Assembly (NCBI GenBank): GCA_001805655.1
Contig: MHGR01000063.1
Coordinates: 1 to 6,070 of the forward strand
DNA: 6,070 nucleotides
Direction of reading: 5' to 3'
From: Omnitrophica WOR_2 bacterium RIFCSPHIGHO2_02_FULL_52_10
Lineage (GTDB): Bacteria > Omnitrophota > Gorgyraeia > Zapsychrales > Zapsychraceae
In this document: one piece after another, positions 1 through 4,332 of the stretch
Layout of the letters: every line of letters begins with the position of its first letter
How positions within the stretch are numbered: the stretch's first letter is position 1
Translations under genes and position numbers: made by a program
The notes under the pieces: model-generated
Told to the model about the DNA's origin: nothing
The model's database searches: none
What the model saw: the letters and a program-made list of their open reading frames with translations, nothing else

Positions 1-18
1 CGTTAATTTGCGTAACAT
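1..18 (-). CDS. start of an unidentified gene downstream of the ArsR regulator (partial)
   Basis: Only the first six codons are visible (M-L-R-K-L-T); the rest lies beyond the window edge. The call rests on position and signal. An AAGGAG Shine-Dalgarno overlaps the end of the ArsR stop codon and sits 8 bases before this ATG. The gap to the ArsR stop is only 12 bases. An ATG lying inside the ribosome-binding stretch is too close to it to be the start. The gene is probably co-transcribed with and regulated by the ArsR protein, so its product would show what the regulator responds to. Nothing can be said about its function from six residues. Confidence 0.55.
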
Positions 19-30
19 CGGCTCATCTCC

Positions 31-366
31 TTATTTAGTAATGCCCCTTATCAACTGCTGGCCTTCTTGAAGCTGTTCAAAAAGGACTTCGCGCAAGATG
101 TCACAGGCCCGGATTATTTTGGGATTGGCCACTTTGTAGTAGATATTCAAACCGTCTCTGCGGGTCGATACGATTCTACGATGACGCAAAACACCCAGGT
201 GCTGGGAAAGGTTGGCTTTGGGCAATCTCAATCGCTCTCTTAATTCCTCAACAGACTTTTCTCCTTCGCGCAATAGATTCATAATTCTAAGCCGCGTAGG
301 ATTCGCCATGCTTTTACAGACTTCGGCGTGCATCTGAAAAATCTTTTCTTCCATATGTTTATCCAT
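31..366 (-). CDS. ArsR/SmtB-family winged-helix transcriptional repressor
   Basis: A 111-residue DNA-binding repressor of the ArsR family, usually a dimer that releases DNA on binding a metal or on thiol oxidation. The family core is clear: an ANPTRLRIMNLL helix, then a recognition region (LPKANLSQHLGVLRHRRIV) and a wing (STRRDGLNIYYKV). The start at 366 is chosen because AGGGGG lies 6 bases upstream; an in-frame ATG six codons earlier (384) has no ribosome-binding site. The usual CxC metal motif of ArsR/CadC is absent. Two cysteines remain, in VCKSMANP before the HTH and in RACDIL of the last helix (residues 17 and 88 from the chosen start). They could form a redox or metal site, but their spacing does not clearly match a named sensor subgroup, so the inducer is unknown. 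A strong promoter and palindromic operator upstream suggest autoregulation. The next gene starts 12 bases after the stop, probably in the same operon. Confidence 0.9.
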   Translation of the reverse strand: MDKHMEEKIFQMHAEVCKSMANPTRLRIMNLLREGEKSVEELRERLRLPKANLSQHLGVLRHRRIVSTRRDGLNIYYKVANPKIIRACDILREVLFEQLQEGQQLIRGITK

Positions 367-404
367 TTCCTTCCCCCTTGTCATCGTTTGTTTAGTAGTT
401 AATA

Positions 405-416
405 AGTTTCGAAACT
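405..416. promoter_or_regulatory. palindromic candidate operator for the ArsR repressor
   Basis: AGTTTCGAAACT is a perfect 12-bp palindrome that begins immediately downstream of the -10 box, so it covers the expected transcription start. A bound repressor here would block RNA polymerase. Looser symmetry extends outward (AGTTA on one side, TAACT on the other). Binding by the ArsR protein encoded downstream is inferred from position only. Confidence 0.6.
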
Positions 417-445
417 ATAATATAAAATAACTGTATCCTTGTCAA
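417..445 (-). promoter_or_regulatory. sigma-70 promoter of the ArsR operon
   Basis: On the minus strand, TTGACA (positions 445-440) is followed after exactly 17 bases by TATTAT (422-417). The -35 box is a perfect match and the -10 box matches five of six bases. Transcription would start near 411-409, leaving a leader of about 45 bases before the chosen ArsR start codon. The flanking DNA is very AT-rich. Confidence 0.8.
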
Positions 446-457
446 CTTTTATTTTAA

Positions 458-640
458 ACTGGAAATAAGGCTCATTATGAGGAGAAGGAGATTATTGGTT
501 CAGATGACGACCGCCTTTTTGAGATTCCTAAGTACAAGCTGAGGGAAATATTAGATGAGCTTGATTGGAACAACCAGTTGAAAAGTTGGCAAAATCTCTT
601 AGGGCAATATCACACTCCTTTCGTCTCTGTTAACAATTAA
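458..640 (+). pseudogene. C-terminal remnant of an unidentified protein-coding gene
   Basis: A plus-strand frame of 60 codons ends at TAA 638-640 and is closed upstream by an in-frame TAA at 455-457. It has no ATG, GTG or TTG near its beginning; the first TTG is at codon 41, well past the middle. The translation looks like real protein rather than noise, with a charged, helical stretch (LFEIPKYKLREILDEL) followed by a tryptophan-containing segment (DWNNQLKSWQNLLGQYHTPF). The upstream DNA on this strand is the ArsR promoter region and does not continue the frame. I read it as the tail of a gene whose 5' part was lost when the ArsR operon came to lie beside it. I do not recognise the family. 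Initiation at an ATT codon is possible but unlikely. Confidence 0.5.
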
Positions 641-690
641 AAACCGGTTATTTTTTCAGTAAGCCATCACTTTCTTTTGAGCCTATCTTT

Positions 691-796
691 CATTAACGGG
701 CAAAATCTAATCGAAAATTTCGATTATTTCGCTGTTTTAGTTAATGCCAATAAACTCAATCTCCCCGATGCAATTAATCTCTAAAATTGCATTAAC
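691..796. repeat. set of alternative inverted repeats (CATTAAC/GTTAATG)
   Basis: CATTAAC occurs at 691-697 and again at 790-796, with its complement GTTAATG at 740-746 between them, so the middle arm can pair with either outer arm. The pairing with the second arm extends to 8 bp (GTTAATGC 740-747 with GCATTAAC 789-796). Inside the first half is a 19-base palindrome at 708-726 with 9-bp arms (TAATCGAAA). Inside the second half, ATGCAATT (768-775) pairs with AATTGCAT (785-792). No flanking gene obviously uses it as a leader. Confidence 0.55.
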
Positions 797-816
797 TACA
801 CGCCATTAATAAAAAC

Positions 817-896
817 GGCAATCCGATAGATTTCGGCAAATTTGGGCGCATATATTCTATCTACTGTCGACCACAGGTCTATCTGTTTTGATTGCC
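817..896. repeat. imperfect inverted repeat with GGCAATC/GATTGCC ends
   Basis: GGCAATC at 817-823 is complementary to GATTGCC at 890-896. Just inside, CGATAGA (824-830) matches TCTATCT (878-884) at six of seven positions after a short unpaired bulge. The interior is AT-rich and contains no gene. The same TCCGATAG word recurs in the terminator stem at 961-990. Confidence 0.4.
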
Positions 897-954
897 TGTA
901 AATGTTACTTTCTGTGAAGGAATATCTGCCCTAACTGTTTGATTCCTTAGGACA

Positions 955-990
955 TAAAAAATCCTCCGATAGAAAATTCTATCGGAGGAT
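955..990 (-). terminator. intrinsic (rho-independent) terminator
   Basis: On the minus strand a perfect 12-bp stem (arms 990-979 and 972-961, ATCCTCCGATAG/CTATCGGAGGAT) with a 6-base loop runs directly into a T tract that continues the final T of the stem. The inner AA/TT bases could extend the stem. It is the best terminator in the window and lies downstream of tRNA-Asp on the same strand. It probably ends the tRNA-Val to tRNA-Asp transcript. Confidence 0.85.
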
Positions 991-994
991 CATT

Positions 995-1021
995 GTCCGT
1001 TAAGGGTCTCCCCTAACGGAC
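995..1021. repeat. hairpin next to the terminator
   Basis: GTCCGTTA-A-GGG (995-1006) pairs with CCC-TAACGGAC (1011-1021) around a TCTC loop, giving 11 base pairs with one bulged A. Its right arm runs into the tRNA-Asp 3'-end match at 1018-1034. Confidence 0.55.
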
Positions 1022-1034
1022 GACGAGATTTCAA
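1018..1034 (-). repeat. direct repeat of the tRNA-Asp 3' end
   Basis: GGACGACGAGATTTCAA matches the 3' end of the intact tRNA-Asp (1251-1267: acceptor strand, T-stem and T-loop) at 16 of 17 bases. It has the same orientation and is offset by 233 bases. The outermost two acceptor bases are missing. A duplicated tRNA 3' end is the usual footprint of site-specific integration, but no integrase gene is present between the copies. Confidence 0.55.
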
Positions 1035-1041
1035 GGAGCCC

Positions 1042-1079
1042 CAAACTTACGGACGAGCAAGGCGAGGAACGTAAGTTTG
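1042..1079. repeat. 10-bp inverted repeat
   Basis: CAAACTTACG (1042-1051) is the exact complement of CGTAAGTTTG (1070-1079), separated by 18 purine-rich bases. It is one of a chain of palindromes between the tRNA-Asp 3'-end copy and the intact tRNA-Asp. Confidence 0.6.
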
Positions 1080-1092
1080 AAGGGCGACGCAG

Positions 1093-1181
1093 TCCCGAGC
1101 CGTTCCCCCTAATCGCCTCTGGCGAGGGAGAACTCGCGAATGATCCCTCGCCACTAAATATACCCAGAAAATGGCTCGGGA
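1093..1181. repeat. nested inverted repeat
   Basis: The outer arms TCCCGAGCC (1093-1101) and GGCTCGGGA (1173-1181) are perfectly complementary. Inside them a second perfect pair, TGGCGAGGGA (1120-1129) and TCCCTCGCCA (1144-1153), forms a 10-bp stem. A short CGCC-TCT-GGCG palindrome at 1114-1124 overlaps the inner arm. No coding capacity was seen. Confidence 0.6.
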
Positions 1182-1184
1182 TTA

Positions 1185-1244
1185 AAATTGCCTAACATTT
1201 GTGTTCGCCCCGCTTCGCGGGGCTCCACAAACGTAAGGCAATTT
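1185..1244. repeat. three-tier hairpin directly behind tRNA-Asp
   Basis: Three pairs of complementary arms are nested: AAATTGCCT (1185-1193) with AGGCAATTT (1236-1244), TTTGTG (1198-1203) with CACAAA (1226-1231), and GCCCCGC (1207-1213) with GCGGGGC (1217-1223) closing a triloop. Read on the minus strand it begins 3 bases after the tRNA-Asp 3' end and is followed by TTTTAA, so it could act as a first, weaker terminator or as a trailer structure for tRNA processing. Confidence 0.65.
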
Positions 1245-1247
1245 AAA

Positions 1248-1322
1248 CGGGGACGACGAGATTTGAACTCGCGATCTTCAGCTTGACAAGCTGACATGTT
1301 AACCAGACTACACCACGTCCCC
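1248..1322 (-). tRNA. tRNA-Asp (anticodon GUC)
   Basis: A full cloverleaf is present on the minus strand. Acceptor GGGGACG pairs with CGTCCCC, followed by discriminator G, as expected for tRNA-Asp. Anticodon stem TCAGC/GCTGA encloses loop TTGTCAA with anticodon GTC. The T arm is GCGAG-TTCAAAT-CTCGT with one G-U pair, and the D stem GTGT/ACAT contains wobble pairs. CCA is not encoded. The first base of the tRNA is also the last base of the TAG stop codon of the GIY-YIG gene, so excision of this tRNA from the transcript must cut that message. A damaged second copy lies at 1580-1726, and part of the 3' end is repeated at 1018-1034. Confidence 0.95.
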
Positions 1323-1570
1323 TAATTGAATATTCCCACTAACCTGCGAAAAGCGTTGCCCCCTTTATAACTTTTGATTTGTGTTTCACGTTTCCTGGCC
1401 TCGGCTAAGCTGTCATAGCACTCCGTCAGCACAAGCTGAAAAGGACCTCTGCCCCTTAGAGACTTGGTTTTACCTTCGTTATGTTGCCTGATCCTTGACT
1501 CAACACAGCGAGTACAACCGGTGTAATATCTTTTATTCTTAACACTTTGAATAATGTACACATAATACAT
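1322..1570 (-). CDS. small GIY-YIG domain nuclease, COG2827/YhbQ-like
   Basis: An 82-residue protein made of a single GIY-YIG endonuclease domain. The family signatures are visible: YVYII at residues 3-7 (the GIY strand), YYTG at 15-18 (the YIG strand), the arginine/histidine segment RIRQHNEG at 26-33, and a C-terminal helix AEARKRETQIKSYKGG with E62 as the likely metal-ligand glutamate. Length is typical of these stand-alone proteins, whose cellular role is poorly defined; the fold cuts DNA. The ATG at 1570 lacks a recognisable ribosome-binding site. The gene sits between a wrecked and an intact tRNA-Asp, and its TAG stop codon lies in the 15-base stretch shared by both tRNA copies, so the gene appears to have arrived with the duplication. 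Whether the nuclease took part in that event is inference. Confidence 0.88.
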   Translation of the reverse strand: MYYVYIIQSVKNKRYYTGCTRCVESRIRQHNEGKTKSLRGRGPFQLVLTECYDSLAEARKRETQIKSYKGGNAFRRLVGIFN

Positions 1571-1608
1571 AAGCTATCTAACGCTTGTCGACGCATAGTT
1601 CGCGATCT

Positions 1609-1631
1609 TCACCCCGCCGAAGGCGGGGTGA
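1609..1631. repeat. GC-rich hairpin replacing the anticodon arm
   Basis: TCACCCCGCC (1609-1618) and GGCGGGGTGA (1622-1631) form a perfect 10-bp stem with a GAA triloop (UUC on the minus strand). The outer TCA/TGA bases derive from the old anticodon stem. The CCCCGCC...GGCGGGG core is the same as at the ends of the neighbouring insert, so both look like members of one short palindrome family. Confidence 0.7.
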
Positions 1632-1647
1632 CATGTTGACCAGGCTA

Positions 1648-1715
1648 GCCCGCCGTCGTTTCACTTTGGCGGGACCCCGCCGCCATTCTTGATTATTTTA
1701 TAATAGAAGGCGGGG
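1648..1715. mobile_element. 68-base palindromic insert in the tRNA-Asp pseudogene
   Basis: This segment is absent from the intact tRNA-Asp and splits the D arm of the damaged copy. It contains two palindromes. The first is CCCGCC (1649-1654) with GGCGGG (1668-1673). The second is CCCCGCC (1675-1681) with GGCGGGG (1709-1715), and inside it TTCT/AGAA and ATTAT/ATAAT continue the symmetry. There is no coding capacity. It resembles REP- or MITE-like non-autonomous elements. No clear target-site duplication is seen, so the mode of insertion is unknown. Confidence 0.55.
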
Positions 1716-1750
1716 CACCACGTCCCCTAAACCATGAATTTGAAGTTATA

Positions 1751-1778
1751 ATTTTATATTTAGCTAATGCTTTGTAAA
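1751..1778 (-). promoter_or_regulatory. possible weak promoter for the tRNA-Asp region
   Basis: On the minus strand, TTTACA (1778-1773) is followed after 16 bases by TAAAAT (1756-1751). A start near 1744 would be about 18 bases before the first base of the tRNA-Asp pseudogene, a reasonable position for an ancestral tRNA-Asp promoter. The surrounding DNA is so AT-rich that this could be chance. Confidence 0.3.
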
Positions 1779-1845
1779 GAAAATTTTTAATGCTCTATAT
1801 TGTTAAGTACCATACGGCGTCAGCCAACAGCAACTTTCTCTTAAA

Positions 1846-1919
1846 TGGGCGATAGAGGACTCGAACCTCTGACCCCCTGCATGTAAGGCAGGTGCTCTGG
1901 CCAACTGAGCTAATCACCC
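1846..1919 (-). tRNA. tRNA-Val (anticodon UAC)
   Basis: A standard 74-base cloverleaf on the minus strand. Acceptor GGGTGAT pairs with ATCGCCC (one U-G wobble), with discriminator A. The D arm is GCTC...GAGC. Anticodon stem CCTGC/GCAGG holds loop CTTACAT with anticodon TAC. The T arm is AGAGG-TTCGAGT-CCTCT. CCA is not encoded. A consensus promoter lies about 90 bases upstream. No terminator follows before the tRNA-Asp region, so it is probably co-transcribed with it; Val-Asp is a common bacterial tRNA pairing. Confidence 0.96.
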
Positions 1920-2010
1920 CCATTTTTTAATACCTTCAATCCATCCTTTGATTTTTGAGCAACAGACAACATCGCTGATCATTTAGGTACCACCATATCC
2001 TAATGGAAGA

Positions 2011-2039
2011 ATTATAATGTGGTGGTTCAATGTTGTCAA
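2011..2039 (-). promoter_or_regulatory. consensus sigma-70 promoter for the tRNA operon
   Basis: TTGACA (2039-2034), a 17-base spacer and TATAAT (2016-2011) on the minus strand match the sigma-70 consensus at every position. Transcription would begin near 2004 and give a leader of about 85 bases before tRNA-Val. The promoter starts only 17 bases after the atpK stop codon, and no clear terminator lies between them. It lies inside a larger inverted repeat, with GACAACAT/ATGTTGTC outer arms and ACCACC/GGTGGT inner arms, spanning about 1966-2037. Confidence 0.88.
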
Positions 2040-2056
2040 AGACACAATTCGTGGAG

Positions 2057-2521
2057 CTAACCGCCCGCAACGGCAATCCTTCCCATGCCCATCATAATAA
2101 ATACCATCACGAACAGCGCGACGGTTTCCGCAATACCCAAGACGATCAGATAATTCCCGGTCCCTTTACCCGTCTCGGCCAGGGAGTCCGACGCCGCGGC
2201 TCCGATAACGCCCTGCATCCAGGCCGACATGCCGATGGCCAGTCCGCCGAAGATGCCCCCGCCTAACAAATATGCCCCCTTGGCCATTGAATTGACAATG
2301 GCATTCATCACGATCATGCCGTAAATCGTCTGCGAAAGAGGCGCCCCGATGAAAAGGGCCAAAATAAACGGCGCGGATTTATTCTGAGCGTAACACTTTT
2401 TCCAGGCGCCTACGGCCGCAGGACCCGCCGCTCCGATTCCCAAGGCAGAACCCACCGCCGACAATCCCAAAGCGGCGGCCATCCCAAAGTCTTTCCATAA
2501 TGTTATTGCGACCTGTTCCAT
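2057..2521 (-). CDS. atpK: V-type ATPase subunit K (proteolipid ring, two-hairpin form)
   Basis: A 154-residue membrane protein of the rotor ring that carries ions across the membrane. Four hydrophobic segments (about 12-34, 49-72, 84-110 and 122-146) form two fused c-type hairpins, the usual size for bacterial NtpK. The ion-binding positions known from Enterococcus hirae NtpK have equivalents here: S63-Q64 in PLSQTIYG, Q103 in AWMQG and E132 in GIAETVAL. The first hairpin has glutamine where the second has glutamate, so there is one carboxylate per four helices. This Gln/Ser/Gln/Glu pattern is typical of Na+-binding rings; Na+ coupling is inferred. An AGGAG site lies 8 bases before the ATG. 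The gene follows atpI by 24 bases and is the last gene of the operon seen here. Confidence 0.95.
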   Translation of the reverse strand: MEQVAITLWKDFGMAAALGLSAVGSALGIGAAGPAAVGAWKKCYAQNKSAPFILALFIGAPLSQTIYGMIVMNAIVNSMAKGAYLLGGGIFGGLAIGMSAWMQGVIGAAASDSLAETGKGTGNYLIVLGIAETVALFVMVFIMMGMGRIAVAGG

Positions 2522-2545
2522 CTTTTTCTCTCCTTTTTAATTGAA

Positions 2546-4312
2546 TCAAGCCCTTTCTAAACTTTTAAACGGTTCATATTTCATTCCCGTCCATTCCAGA
2601 TTCAAATGGGTGGAAAATTCCAGTATATTCAACCTTAATCCATGCACCAAAACACCCAGAACGGCTAAAATGAGATTTAAAAACAAATGCACAAAAATCA
2701 AAACCAAGGAAGCTAAAATAGCCTGCAGAATGTTATGAAATCCGATTTTCAGGGCGATTTGATTGAAAGCATCCGCAATCGACACGCCCGCCAAACCCAC
2801 CGCAAAAAGACGAATGTAAGAAACCACGTCTGTAAAAACACCGATGACACTAAAAAACAGCAAAAATAAATTCACCCCTATATCCTGTTTTTGAGCAATG
2901 ATATCGGCCATAATGATAAGGACGGCGCCTGCGGCCAGATAGACAGGCAACATAGAAAACGGATCGCCTAAAATAAGCATCTTGGCTAAGAAAAACGCGA
3001 CCCAAAGAAGCGTAATCCAGCCGATTTCCGAGAGCATCCCCATCGGCTTCGGAATTTTATTGATGAATCTCCACCCATGGGAAATAGTCAAATGGCCGGC
3101 CCCCAACGCGAAACATAACATCTGAACATTTCTAAATTCCGTCAGCCACGGCAAAATGGGTTTAAAAAATTGGCCGAATAAAAGCGTTCCGAAAACAGTC
3201 CCGGTCAGCAATCCCCAAATAATCGTGACCGTGCTTAAAACATACGTGAGGTATAAAAATGCCTTGTTAGGCATTGTCTTCCCTAATTTCCAATGAGCCG
3301 CCAGGGTCATGAGCAAAAAAATCAATCCATACCCGGCATCGCCGACAAGCATTCCGAAAAAAATGGAAAAAAATATTAAAAAAAATGGGCTGATGTCCAA
3401 TTCCCGGTAACCGGGGATAATGTTCATCATGTTATAAATAGGTTCAATGAGGCGGGCCCACTTTGGATTGCGCAAAAGTGTCGGGACCTGGTCTTCCGGG
3501 GAAGGGTCCTCCATCAAGAGCCCCCATTGCTCGTGTTTGGTCTTCGCGGCGATAGCATCACAAGCGTTGCTGGGACAATATCCTTTCAAAAGGGCCAATT
3601 CCCCCTCGGCGCGCATGCCCCGCTCGACTTCCTCAAAACTCAAGACGTCTTTGCGCTCCAGCAAAGTCCGATCCAGTGATTTCAGGTAACACAGGTGTTG
3701 TTTGATTTTGTCCTCGGCGCGGCTGACTTTGGCCTGTTCCTCGCTTTGCAGATCAATCATCTCCTTAAGGCCCGCTTCGGGGAAGGCAATCTTTTCAAAA
3801 GGCAGGTCCATTTCTTTCTCGGAAATAGCCAGGCAATAGTCGGTCCCGCTGGAAGAAAATATTGTTTCAAGCACGATTCCCTTGGGGACATTGTTCCCCT
3901 TGTCTTTTGCCACAGCGCAAAGCTGGGTATAGACGCCCCGCGAGGCCAAGTCCCGGATGGCCTGCAGGTCAAAATCGCCCCACGGCTCCCACCGGCTGAT
4001 CAGGATCTGCCGCTTGGCTACGCTTTCCTTGTAATGACCAGCCTCGGCGGAAAGTTCCAGTATCGTGTTGACCGTTTCCGTCCAATCCGCGGCCTCTTTT
4101 TGTCCGATACTCTCCTTGACCTTGACCGACCTGAGGATCGCGATGGCGTTTTCCAGGATCTCGACCTCTTCCCGCCTCTCCTCCAACTGAAAGCCGGTCA
4201 GGGGCTCTTGATGCTCAACATGGACGGAGCCCAGCTCGCGCAAAGATTCCAGCGCCTGGGTGATGTCCTTTGTCTGGACAACGACATAAATTTTTTTCAT
4301 CGGAACGATCAT
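2546..4312 (-). CDS. atpI: V-type ATPase subunit I (membrane stator, subunit a homologue)
   Basis: A 588-residue protein that supplies the ion half-channels beside the K ring and anchors the peripheral stalk. Residues 1 to about 305 are soluble and partly coiled-coil. The remainder holds seven or eight membrane spans starting near 309 (FFLIFFSIFFGMLVGDAGYG, the family's first spans). The essential arginine is in SYIRLFAVGLAG (R501, aligning with yeast Vph1 R735), and a second conserved arginine is in HGLRLNILEF (R560, aligning with Vph1 R799). Length is slightly under the common 600-660. The MIVPMKK start is typical for the family and has AGGGA upstream; the second Met, four codons on, is less well placed. 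A 92-base gap carrying CGTGAAGC repeats separates it from atpD, and a strong hairpin lies about 20 bases before the start codon, where it could limit translation. Confidence 0.95.
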   Translation of the reverse strand: MIVPMKKIYVVVQTKDITQALESLRELGSVHVEHQEPLTGFQLEERREEVEILENAIAILRSVKVKESIGQKEAADWTETVNTILELSAEAGHYKESVAKRQILISRWEPWGDFDLQAIRDLASRGVYTQLCAVAKDKGNNVPKGIVLETIFSSSGTDYCLAISEKEMDLPFEKIAFPEAGLKEMIDLQSEEQAKVSRAEDKIKQHLCYLKSLDRTLLERKDVLSFEEVERGMRAEGELALLKGYCPSNACDAIAAKTKHEQWGLLMEDPSPEDQVPTLLRNPKWARLIEPIYNMMNIIPGYRELDISPFFLIFFSIFFGMLVGDAGYGLIFLLMTLAAHWKLGKTMPNKAFLYLTYVLSTVTIIWGLLTGTVFGTLLFGQFFKPILPWLTEFRNVQMLCFALGAGHLTISHGWRFINKIPKPMGMLSEIGWITLLWVAFFLAKMLILGDPFSMLPVYLAAGAVLIIMADIIAQKQDIGVNLFLLFFSVIGVFTDVVSYIRLFAVGLAGVSIADAFNQIALKIGFHNILQAILASLVLIFVHLFLNLILAVLGVLVHGLRLNILEFSTHLNLEWTGMKYEPFKSLERA

Positions 4313-4332
4313 TGGTTATTCCCTAAGAATAT

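Larger units (their letters stand above)
641..953. other. AT-rich gene-free region with inverted repeats
   Basis: I see no reading frame with protein-like composition or a ribosome-binding site on either strand. The stretch contains the two inverted-repeat structures listed separately (691-796 and 817-896). It separates the dead plus-strand gene remnant from the terminator of the tRNA transcript. No promoter or tRNA was recognised here. Confidence 0.6.
1580..1726 (-). pseudogene. degenerate tRNA-Asp copy, interrupted and lacking its anticodon
   Basis: Three blocks align in order with the intact tRNA-Asp. The 5' acceptor and its flank (1716-1730) are identical over 15 bases to 1311-1325. The D-loop segment (1629-1647) matches 17 of 19 bases of 1292-1310. 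The extra-loop/T-stem segment TCGCGATCTTCA (1600-1611) is identical to 1269-1280. Between the first two blocks lies a 68-base palindromic insert. Between the last two, the anticodon stem-loop is replaced by a GC-rich hairpin, so no anticodon remains. The T arm and 3' acceptor have decayed beyond easy alignment. It cannot make a tRNA. The upstream flank TTAG is also shared with the intact copy. Confidence 0.8.

Noticed and set aside
367..384. Upstream start codon for the ArsR gene at 384
   Set aside because: It has no ribosome-binding sequence in front of it, while the ATG at 366 has AGGGGG at good spacing. The extra six residues are not part of the conserved domain.
691..796. Integron attC recombination site
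   Set aside because: The GTTAATGC/GCATTAAC arms superficially resemble attC core sites, but they do not fit the GTTRRRY/RYYYAAC consensus and there is no gene cassette or integron integrase.
1580..1726. A functional tRNA containing an intron
   Set aside because: The anticodon arm is replaced rather than interrupted, no anticodon remains, and the T arm and 3' acceptor are decayed, so splicing out the insert could not restore a tRNA.
2030..2266. A plus-strand frame over the end of atpK and the tRNA promoter
   Set aside because: It is antisense to atpK, has no ribosome-binding site and no protein-like pattern, and its ATG lies within the tRNA promoter region.
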